Assembly: GCA_945878495.1 (NCBI GenBank)
Contig: CAMCTP010000002.1
Coordinates: 1 to 31,448, forward strand
DNA: 31,448 nt
Source: Rickettsia typhi
GTDB taxonomy: Bacteria > Pseudomonadota > Alphaproteobacteria > Rickettsiales > Deianiraeaceae
Direction: 5' to 3'
How positions within the stretch are numbered: the first letter of the stretch is position 1; the number at the start of each line of letters is the position of its first letter. The notes beneath the pieces are model-generated. The model was not told the DNA's origin. It ran no database searches and worked only from the letters and a program-made list of their open reading frames with translations. Shown here piece after piece: positions 1-9,237 of the stretch. The position numbers and the translations under genes were made by a program.

Positions 1-908
1 CTATTTATCGCAATGCCGTTGAGGTTTTATCAAAAACGCAAAATCGTGATTCTGGGGTAATTTTTTCCAGTGGATATATTGCTAATTTGTCTGGAATTTC
101 GGCGATATTAAAGACTTTCAATGCGGATAATTTAGATATTTTTAGCGATCGATTGAATCACGCAAGTATTCAGAATGGGATCATTTCATCTGGTTTAAGG
201 CAAAAAAGGTATCGTAATTGCGATATGAATAATCTTGAGGATTTGTTGAAAAAAAGCACAAAGGCGAATAAAATTGTTTTTACTGAATCGGTTTTTAGCA
301 TGGATGGAACGATTGTTGACATTGAAAATTTGGTTTATTTAAAGCGAAAATATGGGTTTTTGCTTTATATTGATGAGGCTCATTCGTTTGGAATTTTTGG
401 TAAAAATGGATATGGTTTGTCTGCAGGTTTTGGAGGTGAGGTTGATTTTTTCATGACTTCATTGAGTAAGTCTGTTCCGGCAAATGGAGGTTTTATTTGC
501 TGCAACCCAAAGGTGGCTAATTTTTTGGAGAATTTTGCATCTGGTTTTGTATATTCCACTGCTTTGAATCCGGTGGCATTATCTGTGGCTATAAAGTCAT
601 CGGAGATGATAAAAAATATGAGCGATCAAAGACTTGGTTTGTTGACAAAAAGTAAATTTTTACTAAATTTATTGAAAAAAAATGGGCTTCAAACCATAGA
701 ATCTGATTCTCAAATTGTTTCAATTTTGATTGATGAAAATAGAATTTTAGATATTCAGGATTGTTTAAAAAATAATGGTATTTTAGTTTCTGCAATTAGA
801 TATCCAACAGTTCCACTTGGATCGTCTAGGTTGAGAATTTGCTTAAATGTCAATCATTCGATTGCCGATTTAGAAAATCTTGCAAAGGTTTTAAAATCCT
901 ATGCGTGA
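1..908 (+). CDS. bioF: 8-amino-7-oxononanoate synthase BioF (5' end outside window)
   Basis: This PLP enzyme condenses pimeloyl-ACP (or CoA) with alanine, the first step of biotin ring assembly. The reading frame is open from base 3, so the gene is cut by the window edge and about 300 C-terminal residues are visible. The TTG at 87 is internal: upstream codons already give the family motif FSSGYIANLSG. Visible hallmarks are YIDEAHSFGIFGKNGYG, which binds the cofactor, and TSLSKSVPANGG, which carries the PLP lysine. The TGA stop overlaps the bioC start by 8 nt, so the two genes are translationally coupled. The assignment is firm, supported by both motifs and biotin-gene neighbours. Confidence 0.95.
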   Translation, partial: IYRNAVEVLSKTQNRDSGVIFSSGYIANLSGISAILKTFNADNLDIFSDRLNHASIQNGIISSGLRQKRYRNCDMNNLEDLLKKSTKANKIVFTESVFSMDGTIVDIENLVYLKRKYGFLLYIDEAHSFGIFGKNGYGLSAGFGGEVDFFMTSLSKSVPANGGFICCNPKVANFLENFASGFVYSTALNPVALSVAIKSSEMIKNMSDQRLGLLTKSKFLLNLLKKNGLQTIESDSQIVSILIDENRILDIQDCLKNNGILVSAIRYPTVPLGSSRLRICLNVNHSIADLENLAKVLKSYA

Positions 909-1608
909 GCAAAATTCAACAGTTTCGTCTTATAATTCTAGTTCTGAACTTCAAAGAATTATTGCACAAAAACTATATGCAGAAATTGAAAAAAGATTGA
1001 AATTTCAGGAAAGAAGCGCTTGTGAAATAGGTTGTGGTACGGGATTTTTAACGAATGAACTCCTAAATGGTGTAGTTAAAAAATTAACCTGCGTTGATAA
1101 ATCTAAAATATTTTGCAATTTTATTGAACAGAACTATCAAGAGAAAATTGCAGATTTAAGCCTAGAAGTTATATGTGATGATTTTACTGGATTTGATCGA
1201 ATAAATAAGTTTGATTTATATCTATCATCTATGTCCTTGCAGTGGATTGGTGATTGGATTTGCGGGGATTTTTTTCCCAATATCGTTGATAAAAAATATG
1301 CTTTTGCGATTCCGATTTTTGGATCGCTTAATGCAATATTTGATAAAATGAAGTTATACGGAATTCATTCTAATATTTTGGAATTTTGCCATCAAGATAA
1401 ATATGTTGATTCGTTAAAATGTGCTGATTTTTTTGTGGATAATTTTAGTGAGAAAGTTGAATTTTCTACCGCATTAAAAAGATTACAGGTTTATAAATAT
1501 GGAAATCAAGTGGTAAAAAGCAATAATTTTATTGCTATTAAAAAAGCTTTACAAGATAATGAAATGATAGAGTTCACTTATAAAGTATTGTTTCTTTTTA
1601 GATTATGA
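901..1608 (+). CDS. bioC: malonyl-ACP O-methyltransferase BioC
   Basis: BioC uses S-adenosylmethionine to methylate malonyl-ACP, disguising it so that fatty-acid synthesis can build the pimeloyl chain. The 235-residue protein has the SAM-binding glycine motif CEIGCGTGFLTNEL near residue 41 and the BioC-like stretch SSMSLQWIGDW, matching the family's LALQW signature. It overlaps bioF by 8 nt and bioD by 4 nt. The partner esterase that removes the methyl group (BioH, BioG or similar) is not in the window and may lie upstream or elsewhere. Among class I methyltransferases the assignment rests partly on position, but motif and context agree. Confidence 0.9.
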   Translation: MREQNSTVSSYNSSSELQRIIAQKLYAEIEKRLKFQERSACEIGCGTGFLTNELLNGVVKKLTCVDKSKIFCNFIEQNYQEKIADLSLEVICDDFTGFDRINKFDLYLSSMSLQWIGDWICGDFFPNIVDKKYAFAIPIFGSLNAIFDKMKLYGIHSNILEFCHQDKYVDSLKCADFFVDNFSEKVEFSTALKRLQVYKYGNQVVKSNNFIAIKKALQDNEMIEFTYKVLFLFRL

Positions 1609-2198
1609 ATAAAAAAAGATTTTTTATTACTGGCATTGATACAAATGTTGGAAAGACTTTTGTGGCTGGTTTGTTGGCTAAAAAACTTGGTATAAAATAT
1701 TTTAAACCAATACAAACCGGATCAATTTTTGGAACAGATCAAAATTTTGTTAAATCTACTTTTGGCGTTGAATGTATAGATTCCTGTGTCATTTTACCAG
1801 CTCCATCGGCACCATCGATAGCTGCAAAAAAAGCTAAAACAAAAATCGATTTTAGTGCAATAAAAATACCAGATGGAGACTTGGTAATTGAGGGGGCTGG
1901 TGGCATTATGGTTCCAATATCAGATGAATATACCATTATTGATTTGATAAAAAAATCTAATGCTGGAGTTATTATTGTTTCAAACTGCGCACTTGGCTCT
2001 ATTAATAGCACTGTATTGACGGCAATGGCTCTTAAGGCTAATAATTTAGATGTTCTTGGGATAGTTTTTAATGAAAACTTTGATCAATTTGTTTGTGATG
2101 AAATTTTACGAATGACGGGACTAAAAATGATTGCAAATATACCAAGTTTTCCAGATATTGAATCAATAAAATTAGATGATATTAACTTTGATATTTAG
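1605..2198 (+). CDS. bioD: ATP-dependent dethiobiotin synthetase BioD
   Basis: BioD closes the ureido ring of dethiobiotin from 7,8-diaminopelargonate, CO2 and ATP. The 197-residue protein shows the family P-loop GIDTNVGKT at the N terminus, the KPIQTG substrate motif and EGAGGIMVPI, all in the expected order. The ATGA overlap with bioC at the start, and the bioA ATG directly after the TAG stop, show a compact operon. The length is slightly below the usual 220 or so residues. Confidence 0.95.
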   Translation: MNKKRFFITGIDTNVGKTFVAGLLAKKLGIKYFKPIQTGSIFGTDQNFVKSTFGVECIDSCVILPAPSAPSIAAKKAKTKIDFSAIKIPDGDLVIEGAGGIMVPISDEYTIIDLIKKSNAGVIIVSNCALGSINSTVLTAMALKANNLDVLGIVFNENFDQFVCDEILRMTGLKMIANIPSFPDIESIKLDDINFDI

Positions 2199-3491
2199 AT
2201 GAAGAAAATTTGGTTTCCTTTTTCGCAAGAGGCCGTTGAAGGTGAAAGAATAAATATCGTTAGAGGTAAAGACGAATTTTTATGGGATGAATCAGGCAAG
2301 AGATATGTTGATTTGATATCATCGTGGTGGGTAAATATTCACGGGCATTGCAATGAATATATTGTGGAGAAAATTAATGAGCAGGCACAAAATCTTGACC
2401 ATGTTATGTTTTCGGATTTTGGTCACAATCAAGCTGTTGACTTTACTGCAAAATTAGATCGTGAGACAAAAGGAAATTTTGCGAAATTCTTTTATTCCGA
2501 TAATGGCTCAACTGCTACGGAGGTAGCAATTAAGATTGCAAAGCAGTATTTTATAAATACAGGCTTTAAGGAAAAATCGAAAATTATTAGCTTCAAAGGC
2601 GGATATCATGGTGACACCCTGGGGTCGATGTCGATAGGTAGAGAGTCAGGATTTTTTGGTCATTTTAAAGACTGGATGCCGGATTTTGAATTTATTTCTT
2701 ATCCTAGCACTTTTGATAATGATGATCTTAGGGATGAAAAAGAGCAAAATTCGTTAAATGAACTTGAAGCGGTGATTAAAAAAAACGGAGAGAAGATATG
2801 TGCAATTATAATTGAACCGCTGATGCAGGGTGCGGCTGGGATGAAAATGTCGAGCATAAATTTTATGAACAAGGTTGTTGAGATTTGTAAAAATCATGGA
2901 ATTTTGGTAATTTTTGACGAGGTTATGACTGGATTTCATAGAACCGGAAAATTTTTTGCTTATCAACATTTAAGCCATTCTCCAGATATTCTTTGTTTAT
3001 CAAAAGGTATCACTGGTGGGGTTTTGCCATTAGCTGTTACTTGCGTTAAAGGATTTATTTACGAAGCTTTTGTTTCTATATTGATGGATAAGACTTTTCT
3101 ACATGGTCATTCTTATACTGCAAATCCAATTGCAATGGCTGCTGCGAATGCTTCGATGGATTTATTTGAAGCAAATGATTATTCAGTTAATATATCGAAT
3201 ATCTCCAATGTTTATAGTGATTTTCAAGAGGAGCTTAAAACTAGAAAATATGCAAAAGAATTTCGGACTCTGGGATCAATTTTTGCTTTTTCAGTTGATG
3301 GAAATGATTCTTATGGATCTAGTTTGTCTAGGGAGCTTAAGGCTGAATTTTTACGAAGTGGATTGAATGTGAGGCCAATAGGTTCCAATATTTATATTTT
3401 ACCACCATATTCAATTGATTTATCTGTGCTAAAAAATTCATGCCAAACTATTCTTGAAATATTGGATAAATTCTTTATTAACAAGAATTGA
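2199..3491 (+). CDS. bioA: adenosylmethionine-8-amino-7-oxononanoate aminotransferase BioA
   Basis: BioA transfers the amino group of S-adenosylmethionine to 8-amino-7-oxononanoate, giving diaminopelargonate, the substrate of BioD. The 430-residue class III aminotransferase shows SSWWVNIHGH, GGYHGDTLGSMS, DEVMTGFHRTG and the PLP-lysine segment LSKGITGGVLPL. FLHGHSYTANP supports BioA over other class III enzymes. The start codon follows the bioD stop with no gap. It is the last gene of this biotin operon in the window; bioB is not seen and may lie upstream of bioF or elsewhere. Confidence 0.95.
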   Translation: MKKIWFPFSQEAVEGERINIVRGKDEFLWDESGKRYVDLISSWWVNIHGHCNEYIVEKINEQAQNLDHVMFSDFGHNQAVDFTAKLDRETKGNFAKFFYSDNGSTATEVAIKIAKQYFINTGFKEKSKIISFKGGYHGDTLGSMSIGRESGFFGHFKDWMPDFEFISYPSTFDNDDLRDEKEQNSLNELEAVIKKNGEKICAIIIEPLMQGAAGMKMSSINFMNKVVEICKNHGILVIFDEVMTGFHRTGKFFAYQHLSHSPDILCLSKGITGGVLPLAVTCVKGFIYEAFVSILMDKTFLHGHSYTANPIAMAAANASMDLFEANDYSVNISNISNVYSDFQEELKTRKYAKEFRTLGSIFAFSVDGNDSYGSSLSRELKAEFLRSGLNVRPIGSNIYILPPYSIDLSVLKNSCQTILEILDKFFINKN

Positions 3492-3501
3492 TATTGCTTT
3501 T

Positions 3502-3527
3502 TATTAAATCGAGGTTTAATATTTTTT
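3502..3527 (+). terminator. weak candidate terminator after bioA
   Basis: Arms TATTAAA (3502-3508) and TTTAATA (3515-3521) form a 7-bp all-A/T hairpin around a 6-nt loop, followed by six T residues. It sits in the 51-nt gap between the biotin genes and the antiporter-like cluster. The stem has no G-C pair, so termination would be inefficient, and AT-rich DNA makes such hairpins by chance. Confidence 0.3.
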
Positions 3528-3542
3528 GATATTTTTGCATAT

Positions 3543-4967
3543 ATGCTTTCTTTAAATATATTGCTATCCCTGTGCTTGATGATTCCATTTTTGGCATCGA
3601 CTATTATTTCAAAATCAAATCTAAAGTCTTTTATAAGCCTTTATGGATCGATATTAATTCTCAGTGTACCATTTTTATTTTATTTTAAGTCGGATTTTAA
3701 TATCGGCAATTTTGATATAAATTGCAGGGATTTATTTGTATATGGTTTTGGAATTTTGTCATTGTTGCTAATTTTTATCGAGGCATCAAATGAGTCAAAA
3801 AATCATACGGAAAATAGATTTTTTGGACGATATGAGATTTACACAATTGTAACTCTCTTGATCCTTGGTGTTAGTGCTCTTTGTAGAAAAAATTATAATT
3901 TAATTGATATATATATATTATTGGAAGTAATTTCAGTGGCTTCAATTGCTATAATTAGCGGATTTGGTAAGCACTATAAATCAAGTGAAGTTGGAATAAA
4001 ATATGCTATTTTTTCATCTTTATCGTCTGCGTTTTTTTTGCTAGGATCGGCAATATTATTCATAGAATTTGGTAGTTTCAACATTTTAGACTTTTGTAGC
4101 ATTGCCGTATCTTCTGTGTATATTTACAACCTAGGATTTGTGTTGATAATAACATCACTTCTTATGAAAGCTGGAATTGCTCCATTTTATATTTGGCTTG
4201 CTGATATTTCGCAAGGAGTAAGATTCTCTGTAATAAATCTTGTTCAGGGTTTATCGAAAATTGCAATTGTTTTATGCGTGGCCAATATATTGTCAATTTC
4301 ACGAATATCATTTGATGGAAATTTTTTACGCTCATTCGTTGTTTTTATATTAATTGGTGTTATTTTTTCAGCAATAAGATCGTCTAGGCAATGTTGCATG
4401 AAACGCCTTATGGCAAATGCGTCAGCCGTTACTATGGGTATTGTATTTTCATATCTTTTTATATTAAAATCGAAGAATTCGTTACTGGAATTTAATATCG
4501 ATAATGTATTTATTTATATGACTTCCTATGTTGGATCTTCTTTTATTGTCTGCTTGTCGTGTATCTTTTTATTCAATAAAGATAGTAAGAATTTTGTTTT
4601 AATTTCGGATTTTACCTCTTCTGTTTATCGTAGGAAATTTTATTTCTTCTTGGTTTTTGGCATGATATCTTTTGCCGGACTTCCGCCAATGCTTGGTTTT
4701 TTTGGTAAATTTTCTTTTATCAAGGATGTTGTTGATGTTGATGTTGGACTCTACTATTTGATATTTTATATTTTCACCCTTGTTTTTTGTGATATAGTGC
4801 GTGGTTTTTATTACTTTAAAATACCAACCGATGTCCTGATTTCAAGTTTGGATAATGAAGAAAAAAACAATTCTTGTGACTCGTTAAATTCAGGTATTAA
4901 GAAATTTGCATTTTTGCTCTTAATTATTGTTTCAGCATTTCTATCTATCGGGATTATTTTGTTTTAA
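3543..4967 (+). CDS. proton-translocating antiporter-like membrane subunit (NuoN/MrpD family)
   Basis: This 474-residue, very hydrophobic protein with about 14 predicted membrane segments belongs to the family shared by complex I subunits L/M/N and Mrp antiporter subunits A/D. Support includes SSEVGIKYAIFSSLSS, which resembles NuoN, and KAGIAPFYIWLADI, the half-channel segment with its conserved lysine (about residue 209). A membrane glutamate lies in LLEVISVAS (about residue 128). Those two residue types carry protons in the family. No other nuo genes flank it. An MrpD-like gene follows two genes downstream, so an Mrp-type cation/proton antiporter role is as likely as complex I. NuoN and MrpD cannot be separated by eye here. 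Confidence 0.75.
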   Translation: MLSLNILLSLCLMIPFLASTIISKSNLKSFISLYGSILILSVPFLFYFKSDFNIGNFDINCRDLFVYGFGILSLLLIFIEASNESKNHTENRFFGRYEIYTIVTLLILGVSALCRKNYNLIDIYILLEVISVASIAIISGFGKHYKSSEVGIKYAIFSSLSSAFFLLGSAILFIEFGSFNILDFCSIAVSSVYIYNLGFVLIITSLLMKAGIAPFYIWLADISQGVRFSVINLVQGLSKIAIVLCVANILSISRISFDGNFLRSFVVFILIGVIFSAIRSSRQCCMKRLMANASAVTMGIVFSYLFILKSKNSLLEFNIDNVFIYMTSYVGSSFIVCLSCIFLFNKDSKNFVLISDFTSSVYRRKFYFFLVFGMISFAGLPPMLGFFGKFSFIKDVVDVDVGLYYLIFYIFTLVFCDIVRGFYYFKIPTDVLISSLDNEEKNNSCDSLNSGIKKFAFLLLIIVSAFLSIGIILF

Positions 4968-5000
4968 TATTGGTTGTAAATTTCGGTAATTTTTTTTACA

Positions 5001-5759
5001 ATGTCTAGCTTTTTTGGATTTGAATTCTTTATTTTTATTTTTGCATTCTCTGCATTTATAGCCAGTTCCTGCGTTTTTTTAATGTGGAATGATTCATGTA
5101 ATCTTATACACTCAGCGTCACATGCATCATCTATATCGATAGTTTTATCTTCGATTTTTACCTGTATTCCATTTTTTTTTACATCACTCTTTGCTGGGTT
5201 GTTTTATTTTTTGTCATTAAGTGCCGGAGAAAAAATGAATTTATCACGAAATGATAAAATTGCTGTATCTGGATCTGTGTTAATGATGGCTGGTTTTTTT
5301 ATTGGCATTGTACTGCAAAAAGATTTTGGATCTTATTTTGTTGGAGATATTTTTCTGATTTCATTCGCCGACTCATTGAGTTTGATTTGTGTTTCTGTTA
5401 TTATTTTATTATATTATATATTTAACTATAAAAATTTAATACTTCAATCGATATATAAAATTGAAACAAAAAAAAGACTATTTTGTGCTATTATTTTACT
5501 TCTAGAGGTTACTTTTATAATCATTATTTCTAGATATATAGGAGTTGTGTCGAGCGCAATACCTATGATCGCAATTCCTTATATTGCACGAAAAATTTCC
5601 AAATCTCCAAAATGGATGATTTATAATAGTTTTATTATATCAATTTTTATTTTATTTTTCTCTTATTTATTTGCAATTTATTTTAATGTATATTTTTCTA
5701 TTGTAATCGTTGTTCTGATTGTACTAATAATGATTTGCATATTTTGTTTTAAACACTGA
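5001..5759 (+). CDS. znuB: ZnuB-like metal ABC transporter permease (ABC-3 family)
   Basis: The 252-residue integral membrane protein has about 7-8 hydrophobic segments. It resembles zinc/manganese permeases in several places: LIHSASHASS corresponds to the family's DTLAHSAL, SYFVGDIFLISFADS to the LFGDIL...AD motif, and RYIGVVSSAIPMIAIPYIAR to the segment before the ARRFA signature. In such systems ZnuB forms the membrane channel with a ZnuC ATPase and a ZnuA binding protein; neither is encoded in this window. It lies between two antiporter-like subunits on the same strand with short gaps, so it is probably co-transcribed with them. The sequence is divergent, and the metal specificity is not readable. 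Confidence 0.72.
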   Translation: MSSFFGFEFFIFIFAFSAFIASSCVFLMWNDSCNLIHSASHASSISIVLSSIFTCIPFFFTSLFAGLFYFLSLSAGEKMNLSRNDKIAVSGSVLMMAGFFIGIVLQKDFGSYFVGDIFLISFADSLSLICVSVIILLYYIFNYKNLILQSIYKIETKKRLFCAIILLLEVTFIIIISRYIGVVSSAIPMIAIPYIARKISKSPKWMIYNSFIISIFILFFSYLFAIYFNVYFSIVIVVLIVLIMICIFCFKH

Positions 5760-5765
5760 TTTTCT

Positions 5766-6449
5766 ATGAAAAGTCATTCTTATTTTTTATCATTTTTAAT
5801 TTTCTTGCTAACTTCGTGTTCAATTGGCGGAAAGGTTTCTGCAGGAAGTATGTTCTCAAGAGGGAAAAAAATTCCTGAAGCAAACATTGTCTTTATAGCA
5901 ATGTCAAAAAATGCTATTAGTAATGCAAAATTACTAAAAAATGAAGCAGTTATTACTGATAAAAATACAAATGAATTAACGATTAATGAGATTAAAGATG
6001 GTATTGAAAAAGATATGATAAAAAATTCTCAAGATAAACCAAGGCAAAATATTTTTATAAGGCAAGCTCAAAACTCCTTTGTTTCTGATTTTAATTCCAT
6101 GAATAATAATTCAGAGGGGAATAAAGTTCCTTCTTCAAGATATTCATTTTCAGAAATAATGCAATCTAAAGAATCCAATTCTTATGATTCTTTGATGAAC
6201 AATAAGCTTGAAAAACAATCTTCTGGCGCAAGTTTGAAATCGGTAATTATAGGTATTTATGATTCTGAAAAAGAAGCCATTAATAATTCAATAGCCGCAA
6301 CGTCTTACATTGGTAGAAAATTTTCTGTATTTAAGGATAAGGGTAAATTTGTTGTAAAAACAAATAGTTCAATGGAAAAAAAAGATGCCTATAGGGTTGC
6401 AAATCTTGGATTAAAACTTGGTTACTACGAATCCCGGGTTGTATATTGA
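5766..6449 (+). CDS. putative lipoprotein with C-terminal SPOR-like domain
   Basis: The first 18 residues form a lipoprotein signal ending in LLTSC, with Cys18 as the predicted lipidated residue. A long Asn/Ser/Lys-rich, probably disordered middle follows. The last 75 or so residues (from about 152) look like a SPOR fold: SVIIGIYDSEKEA, then KFSVFKDKGKFVVKT, then DAYRVANLGLKLGY. SPOR domains bind denuded peptidoglycan at division sites. The gene begins 6 nt after the ZnuB-like stop, so it belongs to the same transcript. The SPOR call is by pattern only; the lipoprotein call is stronger. Confidence 0.6.
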   Translation: MKSHSYFLSFLIFLLTSCSIGGKVSAGSMFSRGKKIPEANIVFIAMSKNAISNAKLLKNEAVITDKNTNELTINEIKDGIEKDMIKNSQDKPRQNIFIRQAQNSFVSDFNSMNNNSEGNKVPSSRYSFSEIMQSKESNSYDSLMNNKLEKQSSGASLKSVIIGIYDSEKEAINNSIAATSYIGRKFSVFKDKGKFVVKTNSSMEKKDAYRVANLGLKLGYYESRVVY

Positions 6450-6470
6450 TTAATGTTTTATATTATTTAG

Positions 6471-8036
6471 ATGAATTATTTAGCCGATTATTTGTCTTTT
6501 ATAGTTCCATATACTATAATAGCTCCAATAATATCAGGTATTTTATGTTTTATTTTTTCAAATAATTCTTATGTCACAAGAATATTGACAATATCGACAT
6601 CTATATTTTTATTTGCTTTATTTGCTTGCTTCTGTTTTTATATTAGAAAAACAGAAAGTATTTTTTTCTACAATATAGGGAATTATGAACCACTGATAGG
6701 AATAAGGCTAAAAATCGATTCATTTTCAAGTCTGTGCTGTCTTATGATATCTTTTTGTCATATGATAAATATGATTTTACAGAATAACAAACTAAAATCT
6801 AAAGCAAAGAATTTTGATGCTTCAAAAACTGCATTTAAGAATGTATATATTTCTTCTTTGATTGGCTTGTTGATAACTGACGATATGTTTAATATGTATG
6901 TTTTTTTAGAGGTTGCATCGATAATAGGATATATATTGACTATAAATAAATGGAATAAAAGTAGCTATTTCGCATCTTTTGACTATCTTATAGTTGGCTC
7001 CATTGCGAGCACTTTTATTTTACTCGGAATAGGTTTTTCTTACGCTCAATTTGGGACTCTTAATATGTCTGAAATTTTTAGATTAAACAACATAAATGGT
7101 AATTCTTTCTATGATTTATCAACCTATGGTAGTGTATTTTGCATTATCGGATTTCTTATAAAAAGTGGAATTATGCCATTTCATCACTGGTATCTTCAGA
7201 TTTTTAAGGCTTCAACACCATCATCGCTATCGGTTTTAAGTTATGGTCTTTCTTCTGTTGCGATATTGATGATTGTTAAAATGGTTTATTTTGTTTTTGG
7301 ATCTGCATTTTTTTATTCCAACCTTTCATATTTATCAGAAATAATGACCTTGGTAGGATTTTTCTCTATTTTATATGGATCATTTAAAGGTATGGTTTGT
7401 CAGGAAATATCTGAATTTTTAGCTTATTCCTCAATCTCACAATGCGGATACCTTTTAATTGGGTTTCTTTCTGATAATCATATTATATTTATTGGATCAA
7501 TGATGTATCTGATGGCAAATATGATATCAAAGATTTTAATTTTAAGGGTATATCAGAAAATGCTTTACAATGCTCAAACAAATTTCATTTTAATAAAAGA
7601 TATAGTAAATTTTGATATTAGGGGTGTGAAAATATTTTCAATTATATCTTTAATAAGTATAGCTGGGTTGCCTCTGACAATTGGATTCGTTGCCAAGATA
7701 TATCTCATGATTGGCCTTGTATCCGAGGGCAGGGTTGGTGCATTTATTGTAATTATTTTGTCTTCAATATTTGGCGTAATATATATATTTAGAATTATAG
7801 ATAAGTTCTTATTGACGATGATATCACAAGCAACAAAGAAAGATTTGAATAAAGATGAAACCATTCAACGTGAATATAGTAGTGGTACAATGAAGATTCA
7901 TTTTTCAGTATCTGAAAGAATATGCTTTTTTATATCTACGTTATTTTTACTAACCTCACCCTTTATACCAGCATTTAATTTCTATCTTAGATTTTCTGCG
8001 GATTATGTCCTGAACTTTGGGTATAATGTTTTCTAG
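6471..8036 (+). CDS. mnhD: Na+/H+ antiporter subunit D-like protein (MrpD/MnhD)
   Basis: This 521-residue polytopic protein resembles Mrp/Mnh subunit D, which with MrpA forms the proton path of multisubunit cation/proton antiporters. Strong matches are ITDDMFNMYVFLEVAS, with the key membrane glutamate at residue 147, and FGTLNMSEI. In IKSGIMPFHHWYLQIFKAS, K231 corresponds to the channel lysine and the segment resembles the family PFHxWLPDAHxxAP motif. Subunits A, B, C, E, F and G are not in the window, so the complex is scattered or incomplete, as known in Rickettsia. Its 3' end overlaps the convergent MFS-like gene by 50 nt. Confidence 0.8.
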   Translation: MNYLADYLSFIVPYTIIAPIISGILCFIFSNNSYVTRILTISTSIFLFALFACFCFYIRKTESIFFYNIGNYEPLIGIRLKIDSFSSLCCLMISFCHMINMILQNNKLKSKAKNFDASKTAFKNVYISSLIGLLITDDMFNMYVFLEVASIIGYILTINKWNKSSYFASFDYLIVGSIASTFILLGIGFSYAQFGTLNMSEIFRLNNINGNSFYDLSTYGSVFCIIGFLIKSGIMPFHHWYLQIFKASTPSSLSVLSYGLSSVAILMIVKMVYFVFGSAFFYSNLSYLSEIMTLVGFFSILYGSFKGMVCQEISEFLAYSSISQCGYLLIGFLSDNHIIFIGSMMYLMANMISKILILRVYQKMLYNAQTNFILIKDIVNFDIRGVKIFSIISLISIAGLPLTIGFVAKIYLMIGLVSEGRVGAFIVIILSSIFGVIYIFRIIDKFLLTMISQATKKDLNKDETIQREYSSGTMKIHFSVSERICFFISTLFLLTSPFIPAFNFYLRFSADYVLNFGYNVF

Positions 8037-9237
8037 ATACAGCAATTATACACAAAAGCAACAAAGAAAGCGATATTTGTATTCCAATAGAAGTATTTGA
8101 TACTCTTGAAATTATTGATAGCATGGAGGAAAAAATCATCGCTGCAATTGAAGATAAAAGCCACATTGCCGAATCTATAGATCCTATGGTGTTTATGCTA
8201 GACTCTCTATCTATTTTTCTTCCTATTAAAGATTCAAATGTACAAAAAGAAAATGATATCAAGAAAATTGAACTAAAAAGTAAATATATATTCTCCAACA
8301 CAAAGGAAGCCAGTGTCATTCCTGTTGCTATAATTGGTATTGAGTATGTAAAAATTCCATCTTTCTTTTTATCTAAAATTTTATTTGAGAATAATATTGA
8401 AAATATGCACCCAATAATCATAAATCCATAGTATATAGATTTTGACTGTGCAAATGTTATTACGGAGGAAGATCCAAAAGATTTCAGTCCAATGGTTAAT
8501 ATTTCTTTATATAGAAACATGTGGGATGTAAAAAATCCAAATAATAATATATTTTGAGTATTTTTTTTATTTTTAATTGAATTTTTAAGATTAAGCAGAA
8601 AATTTGTTTTTTTACTTTGAACATTTGAATCTTTGGTTTTCATTATAATGTATGTTGATGAAAGAGCAAGTGCTATATAAAAAATTATTACGCATGTTTT
8701 TATCGTATTTGAATCGTGATTTGTGAGCAAAAAAATTGTCGTTATCATTGGAGAAGATATATGCATGATATCGATTAAAAGATATGCAAATGATATATAT
8801 TTTGGATATTTAAAAGATGTTTTATCAATATTAATAGCAACCTCTTTATAGATTGCCGCCTCCAGCTTTCCAATCATTAAAGCATCTTTTAATGAATTTA
8901 GCATTATAAGTGATAAAATAATATTATTGGATATGTGGCGATCGTTTGTTGTTAATAGCGAAATTGCCATAATAATTGATATAATGTTAGCTGATATAAA
9001 TATTAATTTAGAGCCATTTTTATTTTTATCAAAAACATATCCCGATGCTATGATAAAAAAATTGAATAATATTGCTGATATTGTAAAAAAATCCGCAATT
9101 TGAATGTTGGAAATTTTATTTTTTAATATTAAGTGGTTTAATATTGTATCAAAATCAAAAAAATAAATTATTGAAATAGAAAAAAATATTGAGTATAGTC
9201 CAGAGTATTTTTTGTTAGAAAGGATTTTATTTTGCAT
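7987..9237 (-). CDS. MFS-like transporter
   Basis: A polytopic protein of about 416 residues with roughly 12 hydrophobic segments. The loop after the second segment, SGYVFDKNKNGSKL, resembles the family GxxxDRxGRR motif, and a charged central loop (KTKDSNVQSKKTN) divides two six-helix halves. Both support the major facilitator superfamily. The substrate is unknown. I prefer the ATG at 9237, giving MQNKILSNKKYSG. An in-frame ATG at 9288 would add 17 polar residues and extend into the divergent intergenic region before rplC. The gene ends inside the convergent mnhD coding region. Codon use is extremely A/T-rich, more so than the ribosomal genes. Confidence 0.65.
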   Translation of the reverse strand: MQNKILSNKKYSGLYSIFFSISIIYFFDFDTILNHLILKNKISNIQIADFFTISAILFNFFIIASGYVFDKNKNGSKLIFISANIISIIMAISLLTTNDRHISNNIILSLIMLNSLKDALMIGKLEAAIYKEVAINIDKTSFKYPKYISFAYLLIDIMHISSPMITTIFLLTNHDSNTIKTCVIIFYIALALSSTYIIMKTKDSNVQSKKTNFLLNLKNSIKNKKNTQNILLFGFFTSHMFLYKEILTIGLKSFGSSSVITFAQSKSIYYGFMIIGCIFSILFSNKILDKKKDGIFTYSIPIIATGMTLASFVLENIYLLFSSIFLISFSFCTFESLIGRKIDRESSINTIGSIDSAMWLLSSIAAMIFSSMLSIISRVSNTSIGIQISLSLLLLCIIAVSRKHYTQSSGHNPQKI

